Source of the DNA: Phaeoceros laevis | Lineage: Eukaryota > Anthocerotophyta > Anthocerotopsida > Notothyladales | DNA length: 64,000 nt | Assembly (NCBI GenBank): GCA_049999765.1 | Contig: JBNGIQ010008513.1 | Location: 36,657 to 100,656 of the forward strand | Direction of reading: 5' to 3' | Part shown: positions 1-11,372 of the stretch, in pieces | Numbering within the stretch: position 1 is the stretch's first letter | Layout of the letters: every line of letters begins with the position of its first letter | The notes under the pieces: model-generated | Seen by the model: only the letters and a program-made list of their open reading frames with translations | Database searches by the model: none | What the model was told of the DNA's origin: nothing | Made by a program: the position numbers and the translations under genes

Positions 1-3000
1 GAGACTGAAAGACACCCAGAGTTGTAGACTTACCACGTGTTTCTTTGAATTGGCGTTGTAACTCACAATCTGACCTCTGTAATACCTGCTCAAACCATTC
101 GCCAGGCTGTAGTCAAAATGTGGCCAGCATGAAAGGTACAAATCAAACATTGCATGTACTTCAAGGACATTGCAGGGATAGGCAACGACTACATACTTTT
201 GATCCAATGGCCACCAGACTGCAACACGATGACCCACCCACTTCCTGGCTTCTGCGGAATTATAGCGCACAAACTGCAGGTCTGGGTCGGGAGAAAAAAA
301 GGCACAGCGGTTAGATATCATCAAAGCAGGGACCTCCCGTCAGCTCGCCTGAACTTGGAAAATGCCTACTCCTTCCGATTGCTGCTCACCCTTGGTTCCT
401 GCAGAATCTGCACATTGGTCTCTCCGGTGCCGAAAGGCACGGCCAATCTGCAAAACAAGGCCCAGACCTCACTATTTGTGTTGCTTGTGCTACAAAAACA
501 CAAATCCTGTCAAAATGCAGGTTGAATTCACAGCCAACAGGTCTAAACATGATTGCTACTGACAAGCTCTTACAGTATCAGTGTTGTTGTGCTCAAAGAA
601 CTTCGAGCCACTCGATGGCCTAGACCTAAGTGGAGACATGCTCACATCCTTTGCTCTATGGGACCTGACACCCAACTGCCCCCTGCAATCCGTGGATCCA
701 CAATGACACTGCTGGTCCGTGCCAAACTGTACAAACCTGAGCAGTACCAGGGAAAGATCAGCTTTTGATGCGAACCCTGGACAATGAAGTGCAACATAGA
801 AAACAGCACAACGAGGTTAGCAACAAATTAGTGGATTTGAACCTACTTGTAATCGTATGTGATGAAGCTCCCCTTTTTTATGTCAGACGCTGCAAAAACG
901 CCAATCCTAACTTCACCTTCCATATTCCTGCAGGGGTTGCCAACCCAAGGTGAGTTGGCACGTCAAAGATTTGGGACCAAGTGAACGACTGACAGGTTTG
1001 TTACATTTTTGTATGAGCACAACCTACAGCTATTGCAAACAAAACTTCAACTTCCATGCTTGGTACACACGCCATTAAGTGGCTAACCATTTCTGAAGCT
1101 CGCTGTTTGGCTCACAACTGTGATTGATGTAACGTGATAAGTTGCCCTTAAAAGTTGCATCAATCACCATCTCACGGCTGATCTCACACATGTAGAAGTT
1201 GGTTTCACCTTGCTTTTTCAGAGCCCACAGTCTCTCTTCACATGTTTTGTCATCAATAACTTCACAGCACAAAGTCAAATTTCAATTGGCCGTCCAGCTG
1301 CTGCTTAGGTTGATTACCAATTTCAGTGACAAGAATTCCTCGTCAAACAACCTTCGCAGCTATTTCTACCGGCAAGTACACTGGAGGATGAGCGCATACA
1401 TATTACCTTCCCCAACATATTCGACAAGAAACTCCCCCGCTCTAATATCCACATCAGCTCTCAGCCCCCAACCACAGTTCTGTGTCTGCATTCATCCGCA
1501 GCAACACAATATCAATCAAGGACCAAACCCATGAGCATCCAACAAAAACATGGCGATCAGTACATGAAACCACCAACACTGTTTAGCACCACACCTTCAC
1601 AGCCTTCAGCTTCTGACCAGGACGCTTCTGAAAGGGTACATTCTTACATGAGTTGCCACACCCACAAGAGCTTGAACATGAAGTGAGTAACATCCTGCCG
1701 AGTGCACCCGTCAAATTTAGACGTCCAAAGCTCCTAAAGTTATTAACAAAACACTATTTTCGCAATGGCAAACCTGACTGCCTGGCTAGTGGCTGAGCAC
1801 TGCCGTAACAGATTCAAACGGCATTGCTGCCAGCTATCCATTGAAAGCAATAAAAAGCAGCTAGCCAGAGGGTAGGCATATACCCACACAAGCAGTCCTT
1901 CTCACAAGCAGACTTTGAACTGTCTGAAGCTTTGCAAGGACATTGCATGCCTTCATCCTCTGACCTCCTCCGGGGCTTCTTTGCCAAGTATATATCTGAC
2001 AATTGTAAAGGTAGTCTGAGAAAAATTTCAAAAACCTATTCCTCAGTTCTCACTCTTTCTCTCTGAACAGGAATGCAGTATTGAGGCCTTCAGCAGAACC
2101 TAAGAGCATCTTGCGCAGCATATCAAGCCCCATCAGCAAAGAGTACAAGCCGTACTCTTAACTCAAAACACTACATACATGTACACATCAGTCTAAACAT
2201 CTACACGATCTAGAACCCATCTGCCCATATCACACTCAAGACAACACATGGACATGTGTGCCTCGAACGATGAGCTTTATTAATGCACGTCCCAAAAGAA
2301 CAGATGATTGTCTATTGTAGTGGACTTTTTCAAATCCAAGTTGTCCAGAAAACCATGTCCATGTCCTCTGTACACCAATCCTTATTGAAGGAAGGCAGCA
2401 AACTAAGATGCATCATTGTGGAAGCCTCTGTTGTGTCAGATACTTCGCCTTATGTGAGTATATGTTGACGGCTTCCTATTGAGTTTCTTCACCGCCTCAT
2501 GAATGAACTGCGGGACTTGAAAGTCGTTGCTGACTCCTGGCAACGGCAGCTGCTGAAAAAACGTTTTCAGATCCATAATTCGTTCTCCAGTCTGCAATGA
2601 CACCATGTGGAGTTGTGAAAAGCAGACAAGGCCTGAGGCTACATTTAAAGACTAGAAAAGTGCAAAATCCACAACCAGCCTTCTGAACTTACCTGGATCT
2701 CCCGCTTCCAGTCATCATCATGCTTCCAACAACTCATGAATCCTGGGACGTCTTCAAGAAATTGTGTTCCATCAGGAGCACAGTTCTCATGATACGCCAC
2801 AGGACAATACAAGCAACGGTACAGCCTCGATCTCTTGGGGGTCTTAGTATTACCACAGGCATCACAAATATGGTGAGGACATGTGAAGCCAGGAGGTTTT
2901 TTTGTGGCACTTGTCTTCCCTAATTGCCCTTTGTCCCATCTGTCCCACTTCTTTGAACACTCTTCATGAAAGAACTTGCTACAGTTCTTGAATGAGCACA

Positions 3001-5473
3001 ACAGCACATCATCTTCTATTGCTGTGAATTCTTTACAGTCAAAGCATTCAACCTGGCAAAGAAACAGAAGATCAAATCCATAAGGTATGAACCTCCCAGA
3101 ACGTAAATAAATTAACATAAAGGTCTAAAGGACAGCACAACTTGAATTCACCTTGTTCTCCAAGCAGTTGTCGCACATCCAAGGGTCTGCTTCAGGAAGC
3201 CGGTCCAATCCCAAGCAGGCCAAATGGAACGCTTGCTTGCACTTTTCGCAACAAAGCAGCTCACCAAATTCATGGCAAAGTGCACAGAAGTATGCATATC
3301 CATCATCATCCTTCCTACCCCTCCCAGCTCTGGGTGTTGTACTCTTGGGTGTCGTACTCTTGGCCATCTTCTTAGGTGGCGCCTTTGGTGGTGTCCTCGG
3401 GGCCGTCTTCTTAGCGACCTCCGGTGGTGTACTGGGTGGAGTCCTTGGCCTGGTTTTGAAAGTTATCTTCCTCGTGGCCACGGTGGGAACTTCAGGGGGT
3501 GGATTCACAGTCGCTGCAGAGACTGTCTTCCCCTTCTTTACAACTTTCTCGGCATCAATTGTGTTAGACTCTGCTTCTGCTTTCCTTTTCTTCCCGTTTT
3601 TGTGCCGCTGTTTACGATGTTTCTTGGCACGTCCAGTCTCATGCTTTTTATCCCTTTCATGCTTTACATCCTTCACAGGCACCGTGCTTGTACCGTCATG
3701 TACCTTCCGACTAATGTTCTCTTCATGCGGCAGTGAAACTGGGTCCCCATTTTGAACATGAGATGCCTGTGGGGTAGGCAAATCCTGCACTTCCCTGCTT
3801 GCATCCTGTGGAGGACTAACATCTTTTAGGCCACCTAGCGGCTTAGCTTCCATCTTGCTGTCAATTGTATCCTGCACAGATATGGCGCCTGTACTGTCTG
3901 CTTGAACTGTAATGTCCTCTTCATGTGGCAGTGATGTTGGGCTTGTATCGTCTGCCTTCAGACTAATTTCCTTAGCTTCCATCTTGCTGTCGATTGCATC
4001 CTGCAGAGATATGGCACTTGTACTGTCTGCCTTAACTGTGATGTCCTCTTCATGTGGCAGTGGGCTTGTATCGTCTGCCTTCAGACTAGCGTCCTCTTCG
4101 ATTGGCAGTGGATTTGGGTCCCCATTTTGAAGCTGAGGAACCTGGGGGGTAGGAGCATCTTGCTCTTCGATGACTGCATTCTCTGGAGGAAGAGTAAACT
4201 CATTAGAGCCACCGATAGGTGTCCAGTCCATGCTGCTGTCAATTACATCCGTGATAGGCATGGTGTTTGTATCATCTGCCTTCAAGATAATGTCCTCTTC
4301 ACGTGGAAGTGAAACTGGGTCCCCATTTTGAGCCTCAGAAGAAGGTGCGCTAGGTAAATCTTGCCCTTGCCTGCCTGCGCTCTGGGTAACCTCGTTTGAG
4401 CCAATGAGAGGTGTCCAGTCCATCTTGCTGTCAACTGAATCCTCGACACGCATGGTGCTTGTATCATCTGCCTCCTGTGTGATGTTCTCTTCATGTTGCA
4501 GTAAAACTGGGTCCCCACTTTGGACCTGAGAAGCTGGTGGGTTAGGTCCTTCGCTGCCTGCACTCTGCGGGAGACTAACCTCTTCTGAGCCCCCGAGAGG
4601 TTTCGAGTCCATTTTGCTGTCCATTGCACCTTTCTGGAGTGCCGCACAATGATCTGCAACTCCTGCCACTTGCAATAACGAGCTACTTTCTTGACCATCA
4701 CCCACCTGGTTTAGAAATTCTACCTTCTCATCAGCCGTCCCCAAAACTGCAGTTTCAGGCTGGGAACTGCCGCCCTCCACCGCTGTTTCTCCTTGCACAA
4801 CAATTACTTCACTGGGCACCTTTAATCCATCCTGTGGCCCAGGAGCGATCTCTCGTGCAACGGTTGCCACAGTCTCGGCTCCACCCGTGCCCTGCAAATA
4901 ATCACTTGCGGGGGCAGTACCCTCCGGCTTGATTGATTCCTCTTTGCTGAACTCATCAAAATCAACTGGAGATGCTGCAGTTTGATCACCATCACGTTCT
5001 CCAGGTGTCCCCAAAGCTGCAGTTTCAGGTTGGGAACTTACACCCTCCACCGCTGATTTTCCTTGCACTACGGGTATTTCGCCGGGCACCTTCGACTCAT
5101 CCTGTGGCCACGCATCGCCCTCCACTGTGATCTCGCTTGCAACGGTTGCCACAGTCTCGGCTCCACCAGTACCCTGCAAACTATCACTTGTGGGGGCAGC
5201 ACCCAACGGCTTGGTTGATACTTCTTTATTGACCTCACCAAAATCAACTGGAGATACTGATGTACCAGTCAGATCAGCATCACGTTCTCCAGGTGTGACA
5301 TCCTCTGCAGTGCTTAGACCATCCATGATGTTGTGCGCAGCTGAGGCCGTTTCAAGGTGGCCCTTAGAAGTCAGAATTTGTTCCTTGTCATGCCTTCCCG
5401 CTTCTACCTCAACTTCGCCCCCAAACAAGCAAGCAGCGGCCTCTGCATCCACAACCTGTGGTGCTACCTCCAT
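1..5473 (-). CDS. PHD-AWS-SET-Tudor histone-lysine methyltransferase (ASH1/ASHR3-like), 3' end outside window
   Basis: Multi-exon gene, probably a chromatin lysine methyltransferase of the ASH1/NSD class (H3K36-type by family, inferred). The N-terminal exon (3.13-5.47 kb) is long, acidic and repetitive, then Lys/Pro-rich. A PHD finger follows near 3.29-3.13 kb (FCALCHEF, CCEKCKQAFHLACL), and a second PHD-like Cys/His block at 3.06-2.69 kb. AWS cysteines lie at about 1.96 kb (CPCKASDSSKSACEKDCLCG) and 1.69-1.60 kb (CSSSCGCGNSCKN). SET exons run from about 1.46 to 0.87 kb (GEFLVEYVGE, YINHSCEPN, VRIGVFAASDI, ITYDYK). A post-SET block (CHCGSTDCRG) lies near 0.70 kb. Two exons at the left edge (VAVWWPLDQK, then YYRGQIVSYNANSKKHV) look like a PDS5-type Tudor domain. 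The start ATG at 5473 is the first one after an acceptor-like site at 5533. An upstream non-coding exon is likely. Exon joins were read by eye. Confidence 0.9.
3690..4520 (-). repeat. Degenerate KADDTS / SKMDWTP repeats in the SET protein N-terminus
   Basis: Several imperfect in-frame repeats of about 40-60 residues. Recurring words are QNGDPVSLP, EED, KADDT, DSKM and DWTP or EAKPLGG. The composition is acidic and polar, which suggests a disordered linker before the PHD fingers. No enzymatic motif is visible. Confidence 0.8.
4735..5297 (-). repeat. Tandem repeat of about 95 residues in the SET protein N-terminus
   Basis: Two adjacent in-frame copies with a period near 288 bp. Each begins TPGERD and contains SPVDF, LQGTGGAETVATVA, VQG and SSQPETA. 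The copies differ by substitutions and small indels, so the duplication is not recent. Confidence 0.85.
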
Positions 5474-6236
5474 CCCTGTGCCTCGCTCGATCTCCTCCCT
5501 GCCAGTGTGCAGGGTCGCATCATCAAGCTGACCTAAAGAAAGTGGCGAAGAGCACTTTCGCACAAAAACGAGTCAGAAAAATGAGATAGGAAAAACAAGT
5601 CTACGAAAGCCAAGGACAGGGGAAAAGCAGCCAACAAAAATATGAGGACCGTCTTCTTGCAGCTGCTGCAGGCATCCTACACAATTCCCCCTGGAAAAAG
5701 AAAAATTCAATTGCAAAAGGTCTAACACAAAGGTCCCTTGGACATGACAGATTATGAGCAACCAGCCACGTCCGACACTCTCACATCTAGGCAGCAAATG
5801 CCCTAAACCAAGATGGGAATTGAGAAGGACTAAAGAAAATCTCGCACAGGCTCCAAGTCGTCAAGACAGCTTGCAGAACCAACCCTTCCACAGTACAACC
5901 CCGGTAAATTTTGGTTAAGAGGCACTCACCAGAGCTCAAAAATTGCGACGCCTGCCTGCAGCAGCCGGAAAAGTGCTCGCCAGGAACTGGAGCTGCTTCG
6001 ATCAAAATAACCACAGCAAAGCGAAAGCAGTCAGGAAAGCGAACAGTGAAGTAATGGGGCGAGCAAGGCCAGGTACAAGTTGACTGGACTGGCGCCAGGC
6101 CAGAAAGGCTACGGCAAAAGAGGACACGGACTGAAAGGAGGGAGGGAGACGCGCCAGGCCCAGGGGGGAAAATACTCGAGTTTCATTTCACTCCTCCAAA
6201 ATTTGAATCCTTTTTCGCCGTTGCCAGTCGTGGGGG
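5474..6236. promoter_or_regulatory. Intergenic region between divergent SET and PPR genes
   Basis: The 763 bp between the two divergent start codons must hold both promoters and 5' UTRs. A pyrimidine-rich AG acceptor on the minus strand at about 5534 suggests that the SET gene has an intron in its 5' UTR. I see no clear TATA box. Confidence 0.5.
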
Positions 6237-8774
6237 ATGGGTTTCGAATTCGGGCTGTGCAGATGGCGGGGGCCTGCCCCCTCCATCCGACTACCCTGGG
6301 GACCAGAAGCGGGAGCGGGAGCTGGAGGAATCAAAACAGGTGGAGGTGCCGGGGTTGTAGGAGTTGGCAAGCTTTGTGACAGGGGCGAGCTCAGGGAGTC
6401 TGTTGAAGCGTTGGATCTCCTGGTGCAGGCAGGATGTCACGTTACCCACTCTGTCATATACCCAATTCTGAGGAGGTGCATGGCTCAAAAGGATCTGGTC
6501 CTTGGCAGCCGCGTCCACGCCCTTGCCATTCAAAGTGGATTGGAGTCAAATGCATTCCTGGCCAACCACGTCATTGGTATGTATGCTTCTCTTGGGAGAT
6601 TGAATCAAGCAATGCAGGTGTTTACAAGCGTGGCAGTGCCGAACGCCCATATGTGGGCTTCCATCATTCTGGCGCATGCTCGACACGGACGCCCTGATAC
6701 GGCTATGCAACTATATCGGCAAATGCAGGAGTCATCGGTGAAGCCAGACAACCATATATTCGTGGCAGTCTTGAAAGCGTGTTCCACCGCCAAGGATTTG
6801 GCCTTTGGAAAAGAGGTTCATGCTGATATAATGAAGAGTTCCGTGGAGCTCAATTCTTTCGTGGGCAACTGCCTAGTGGACATGTATGCAAAATGTGGGA
6901 ATTTGGAGGAGGCTCGCAGAGTTTTTGACAGATGGCCTCAAAGAAATGCGGTGACATGGAATGCCATGATTGCTGGATATGTCCTTCATGGGCTTGGACA
7001 ACAAGCTCTTTCTCTTTATGCAAGAATGCAAGATGAGGGCATCAGTCCAACCGATTGTACTTTTGTTTACCTGTTGAAAGCATGTGCAAGCATTGGAAGT
7101 TTGTGTAAGGGGAAGGAAATACATGCACGGATTCGGGTTCGGGGCCTTGAATATGGTATCGTGGTTGGCAATTGCCTGGTAGACATGTATGCGAAATGTG
7201 GGAGCTTGCAGGATGCCCGCCAGATTTTTGACAGATTGCCCGCAAGGGATGTGGTAACATGGACTGCAATGATTTCAGGTTATGCTCAGCAAGGGCTTGG
7301 TCAAGAAGCCCTCGCTCTTTACGCAACCATGCAACAGGAGGGCATGAGTGCAGCTGATCATTTCACATTTGCATGCCTACTGCAAGCATGTGCCACCGTT
7401 GGAGCATTGCATGCGGGGAAGCAGCTTCATGCAGATATTCAGGAAAGGGGCTTAGAAGCAGATGCTTTTGTCGGCAGCTGCCTGCTGAACATGTACACCA
7501 AATGTGGTGGGGTGGAGGATGCCCGCAATGTGTTTGACAGGTTGCGTACCAGAAATGTGGTGACATGGAATGCCATGCTTGCAGGGTATGTCCAGCATGG
7601 GCTCAGTCAAGAAGCCATTGATCTTTATGGAAGTATGCAAGACGAAGGTGTCAGTCCTACAGGCCATACATACGTCGTGCTCCTCAAAGCATGTGCCAGT
7701 GTAGGAGCTTTATGCAAGGGCAAGGAGCTGCACGCAAAAATTCGGGAAAAACAACTGGAAGCTAATCTTTTTATCGGCAACAGTGTGGTGGACTTCTATG
7801 CGAAATGTGGGTCCTTGGAGGATGCGCGCAGAGTGTTTGACAGATTGCCTACAAGGGATGTGGTGACGTGGAATGCGTTACTGAATGGCTACGCGGAGCA
7901 CAGCGATGGTAAATTGGCAATGCAGTGCTTTGAAGAGATGCTGCAGGAAGGTGTTGAGCCCATCGACACTACTTTTGTTTCTCTTCTTGTGGCATGCAGT
8001 CATGCAGGCCTTGTGCACGAGGGCCATCAATACTTCAAAACTATGGTGGAGGACCATGGCATTGTGCCCAACGACTATCACTACAACAGCATGGTTGATC
8101 TACTTGGACGGTCCGGTCGTCTTGACGAGGCTGAAAGTCTGTTGCGGACCAAGCCACTTGAAAACGACGTGGTGGGGTGGAAATCTCTGTTGAGTGCCTG
8201 CAAAAGCTATGGTGACCTTCAGCGTGGCAGGCGATGCTTTGACCATCTCATCACCTTGGAGCCTGAGAATGCCAGTTCGTATGCCCTCCTGGGCAGCTTA
8301 TATGCGAATGCAGGCAGGTGGGGGGATGTTGAGAGGGTTGAAAGCTTCAGGAAGTCTGCAGGGGCGACAAAGAAGCCTGCAAAGGCATGCATAGAAGTTC
8401 AGAACAAGGTGCATGCTTTCAGAGTAGGAGAAGAGAGGTCTGATGTGTCATTAGGCGTGAAAAGCATGAACTTGAGGTTGAAGGACGAAGGGGGCCACGT
8501 GCCACTGACGGAGGTGGTGTTGAAGGCACTCCCTGAGCAAGGCAAGGAAGATGCGTTGTGTGGACATGCTGAGAAACTCGCCTTGGCATATGGTCTCCTC
8601 AACACGCCTGATGGCACGACGCTGCTAGTAACAAAGAATCTTAGGATGTGTAATGACTGCCACAGTAGCACAAAAATTATGTCACGCGTTGAAAAGCGAA
8701 CCATCATAGTTAGAGATGCCCATCGTGTACACCGTTTTCTAGACGGATCTTGTTCGTGTGGTGACCGGCACTGA
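6237..8774 (+). CDS. PLS-class PPR protein with E1-E2-DYW:KP domain (candidate U-to-C RNA editing factor)
   Basis: Single-exon protein of 845 aa, probably targeted to a mitochondrion or plastid, although its N-terminus is not a clear transit peptide. P, L and S motifs run from about residue 85 to 660 with repeated MYAKCG, VVTWNAM and LLKACAS signatures. P2-L2-S2 and E1/E2 follow, then a cytidine-deaminase-like DYW domain. The PG box reads ATKKPAKACIEV instead of the usual KEPG..WIEV. The active-site box is GHAEKLALAYGL (HAE where canonical domains have HSE). Zinc ligands MCNDCH and CSC are present. The protein ends GDRH, not GDYW. In the literature these changes mark DYW:KP, linked to U-to-C editing in hornworts, ferns and some lycophytes. 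The start is the first ATG. A later start would lose no motif. Confidence 0.95.
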   Translation: MGFEFGLCRWRGPAPSIRLPWGPEAGAGAGGIKTGGGAGVVGVGKLCDRGELRESVEALDLLVQAGCHVTHSVIYPILRRCMAQKDLVLGSRVHALAIQSGLESNAFLANHVIGMYASLGRLNQAMQVFTSVAVPNAHMWASIILAHARHGRPDTAMQLYRQMQESSVKPDNHIFVAVLKACSTAKDLAFGKEVHADIMKSSVELNSFVGNCLVDMYAKCGNLEEARRVFDRWPQRNAVTWNAMIAGYVLHGLGQQALSLYARMQDEGISPTDCTFVYLLKACASIGSLCKGKEIHARIRVRGLEYGIVVGNCLVDMYAKCGSLQDARQIFDRLPARDVVTWTAMISGYAQQGLGQEALALYATMQQEGMSAADHFTFACLLQACATVGALHAGKQLHADIQERGLEADAFVGSCLLNMYTKCGGVEDARNVFDRLRTRNVVTWNAMLAGYVQHGLSQEAIDLYGSMQDEGVSPTGHTYVVLLKACASVGALCKGKELHAKIREKQLEANLFIGNSVVDFYAKCGSLEDARRVFDRLPTRDVVTWNALLNGYAEHSDGKLAMQCFEEMLQEGVEPIDTTFVSLLVACSHAGLVHEGHQYFKTMVEDHGIVPNDYHYNSMVDLLGRSGRLDEAESLLRTKPLENDVVGWKSLLSACKSYGDLQRGRRCFDHLITLEPENASSYALLGSLYANAGRWGDVERVESFRKSAGATKKPAKACIEVQNKVHAFRVGEERSDVSLGVKSMNLRLKDEGGHVPLTEVVLKALPEQGKEDALCGHAEKLALAYGLLNTPDGTTLLVTKNLRMCNDCHSSTKIMSRVEKRTIIVRDAHRVHRFLDGSCSCGDRH

Positions 8775-9509
8775 CTCAATTTTGTGCTTGATCATGACAC
8801 AGTAACCACAAACTAGCAATACGGCATCAAGAAACAGCGATGAGGGGGATGTGCAGTTCTGCGGTGATCAGCATTCTAGATAAGTGATGCAGTCTCCGTT
8901 GGGCTGTCCAACTCATCCACTCAAGTAGTGTAGTGCGGTTAGTGCCTCTCTACAGGATGCCTATGCATCCTCGATCCACCCATTATTCTCGATCCCTCCA
9001 AAGTAATCGAAATAAAGTCTACCCATGTATGCAATGGCGTGCGTCATGCCTGGGGATTCATCCGCTATAACCATCATTTCCGCACACTGCTTTTTAATCC
9101 TTCCACGATTCCATCCGTCGACAGTGTGCCTCAAAATAAAGTTCTAATGAAACGTACTAAGTTCTGCTTTTACTTCTCAAGGAAAGCAGATCAGTAGAAA
9201 CCGCGTGCAACCTGCCCATTTGCTTGTAACAAAATGCACCACCTCCTGCATGCACCACGATTGGAATGTAGTTTGGCCCACTCCAGTTTACCGAGATTGT
9301 GGATTAGTTGCTGTCTTAGTCTCTCAAAAGACCTCGAGGGAGCTGAACAGGCATTTCGTACTGCCACAGGTTGCGTTCCGGGACAATGGATTCATGGCTT
9401 TAAGTTGAAGCAGCTGCACATTTTGCCTACCAAATTTGGCCAAGCTTCCAAGGAGTCTGTACTCTGTGCCTCACTTGGTGAGATCCCTTTGAACCAAGAG
9501 GTCAACAGA
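8775..9509. other. Intergenic, PPR gene 1 to aldose 1-epimerase
   Basis: Holds the 3' UTR of the PPR gene (an AATAAA-like word lies near 9010) and the 5' region of the epimerase. An open frame from 9234 runs into the epimerase start but shows no family similarity, so I treat it as 5' UTR. Confidence 0.5.
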
Positions 9510-10872
9510 ATGGGGAGTGTCGTTCAAGAAGAGGTGTCAGTACATGCCGACTCGGGGCTCCATGTGTACAAGCTGGAGCGAGGGCAATTGAGTCTAAGAG
9601 TCACCAACTGGGGAGCTACAGTCCTCTCACTTTTTGCACCAAATGCTGAAGGCAAGTTCCCGATTCCCATGCGCTTTTGATTCGTCACCCAGTTCTTCTA
9701 CTATGCTCGAGTCGCACAAGAGACAGTTACTGTATGCAGCTGCTCTGCCATCTAGCTGTGCATTGTGGAATGTTCGACAGGCAAGGTGGAAGACATCGTC
9801 TTGGGGTTTGACAATCTCGATCCATACTTGGTAAACCCCTAAACTCTGTCATGTGCTCAGAAATGACATTCCTTAAAGAGATGCAACTGTCGCCGTGAAG
9901 CTGGTGAAGCTGATAAGGTATGGTGCTGCATGGCAGGACGGTACTTCTCCCTACTTCGGTAGCGTCGTGGGCAGAGTTGCGAACCGCATTGCAAACGCAA
10001 CGTTCACGCTAGATGGGGTGGAGTACTTCCTGCCATCAAACGATGGTCCCAACACTCTCCACGGTGGAGTGAAAGGCTTTGACAAGGTGCTGTGGAGGGT
10101 TGAGGAGGCAAGACATCCTCAAGGACCATCCGTGAGGTTCACCTACCACAGCCATGACGGGGAGGAAGGTTTGTATTTTCTGTGTTGTTAATGCAGCTTG
10201 CCCTCTACTTAATTCCGGGCAACTTGAAGAAAGTCTGAGATCCTGACAGGTTTCCCCGGCGACCTGGATGTTGCTGTCACTTACACCTTGATTTCCGATA
10301 CCGAGTTGCAAACGGAGATGGAAGCTCGGCCCAGAGACAAAGCCACACCAGTAAATCTAGCTCAGCATGCATACTGGAATCTGGGGGGACACAACAGTGG
10401 TGATGTTTTACAGCATTCCATCCAAATCAGGGCAGACCACATCACACCTGTGTGTAGTAAGCTCATTCCTACCGGGGAGATTGTAGCCGTGTCCGGCACA
10501 CCTTTTGACTTCACCCAGGAGGCAGAAATTGGGAGCCGCATGGGCCAAGTTGGAGGTTACGACCATAACTACGTGCTGAGGAGAGATGACGCCGCCTCAG
10601 AAGAAGAGCTGCACCTTGCAGCTAGAGTGCGGCATCCCACAAGTGGGAGGGCGCTGGAGCTGTTCACCAATGCTCCTGGAATGCAGTTCTACACAGGCAA
10701 TTTGCTGGCAGTGGCCGGAAAAGGTGGAGCTTTCTACAGCAAGCACACAGGTTTTTGCTTGGAGACCCAGGGGTTCCCCAATGCCGTGAACCAGGCCGGT
10801 TTTCCTTCGGTTATCGTCAAACCTGGAGAGACATACAGGCACGTTATGGTGCACAGGTTTACGATTTCGTAA
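9510..10872 (+). CDS. Aldose 1-epimerase (galactose mutarotase family)
   Basis: Interconverts the alpha and beta anomers of aldoses, probably in the cytosol. Four exons join in frame: 9510-9651, 9781-9830, 9937-10168 and 10250-10872. They give 348 aa, the usual family length. Family signatures are NWGATV near the N-terminus, YFGSVVGRVANRI, NTLHGG (His), the catalytic-His block AQHAYWNL, YDHNYVL, and the catalytic-Glu block CLETQGFPNAVN. The start MGSVVQEE was chosen because similarity begins just after it. The upstream in-frame extension looks non-coding. Intron 1 is a GC-AG intron. The two following introns have ordinary GT-AG ends and are 80-106 bp. All key residues are present, so the gene looks functional. 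Confidence 0.92.
9652..9780 (+). other. GC-AG intron in the aldose 1-epimerase gene
   Basis: The donor reads AAG|GCAAGT, the usual consensus for GC donors, and the acceptor is CGACAG. Only this junction gives the conserved EGKVED reading across the exons. The nearby GT two bases downstream would shift the frame. Confidence 0.8.
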
Positions 10873-11372
10873 GTTAGGATTGTTTACTTCGTGTGAGGAC
10901 TGAAACTCTCGGTCCCCAGGTGTGCGCCAGATGTAAGATCATCTCGGCATGTTGATGTCGCTTGTCCTGCGTTTTTGCTCTCTACTAAATGACCGTGTGA
11001 AACTGAACACGACACACAACCAGAGTCTGGCCACACCTCACATAGTTTGTGTCAACAGACTCAACACCAATGGGGGGGCTGGCTGCCTGTGAGGCGAGCA
11101 AACACGGTACGACTGAATCGTCAAGTTCACGGGTGTTGGAGTCGTTCAACTAAACCCTCTCGATGCGTTTGGCAACCTCGGGCAGTAAGCAGAGCTCAAT
11201 TGCGGCTGCGAGGGAGGGCAGATACCGGCAAAGTGTCTGGGTTCAGCCCCGTTTGATGTGTGTGAGCACCTTTTGAGGACATGCTTTCTAGATCGAAATA
11301 GTTTTGCGGATCGGGCAGGGATGATGAATGTGATCCCGGCCGGGCGTAGAGGTGTGAGATCACCGCAACAAG
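10873..11372. other. Intergenic, epimerase to coiled-coil gene
   Basis: 500 bp between two genes on the same strand. I see no coding similarity, RNA gene or repeat. Confidence 0.5.

Noticed and set aside
3142-5531. Plus-strand frames opposite the SET gene N-terminus
   Set aside because: Shadows of the repetitive minus-strand coding exon. No conserved domains.
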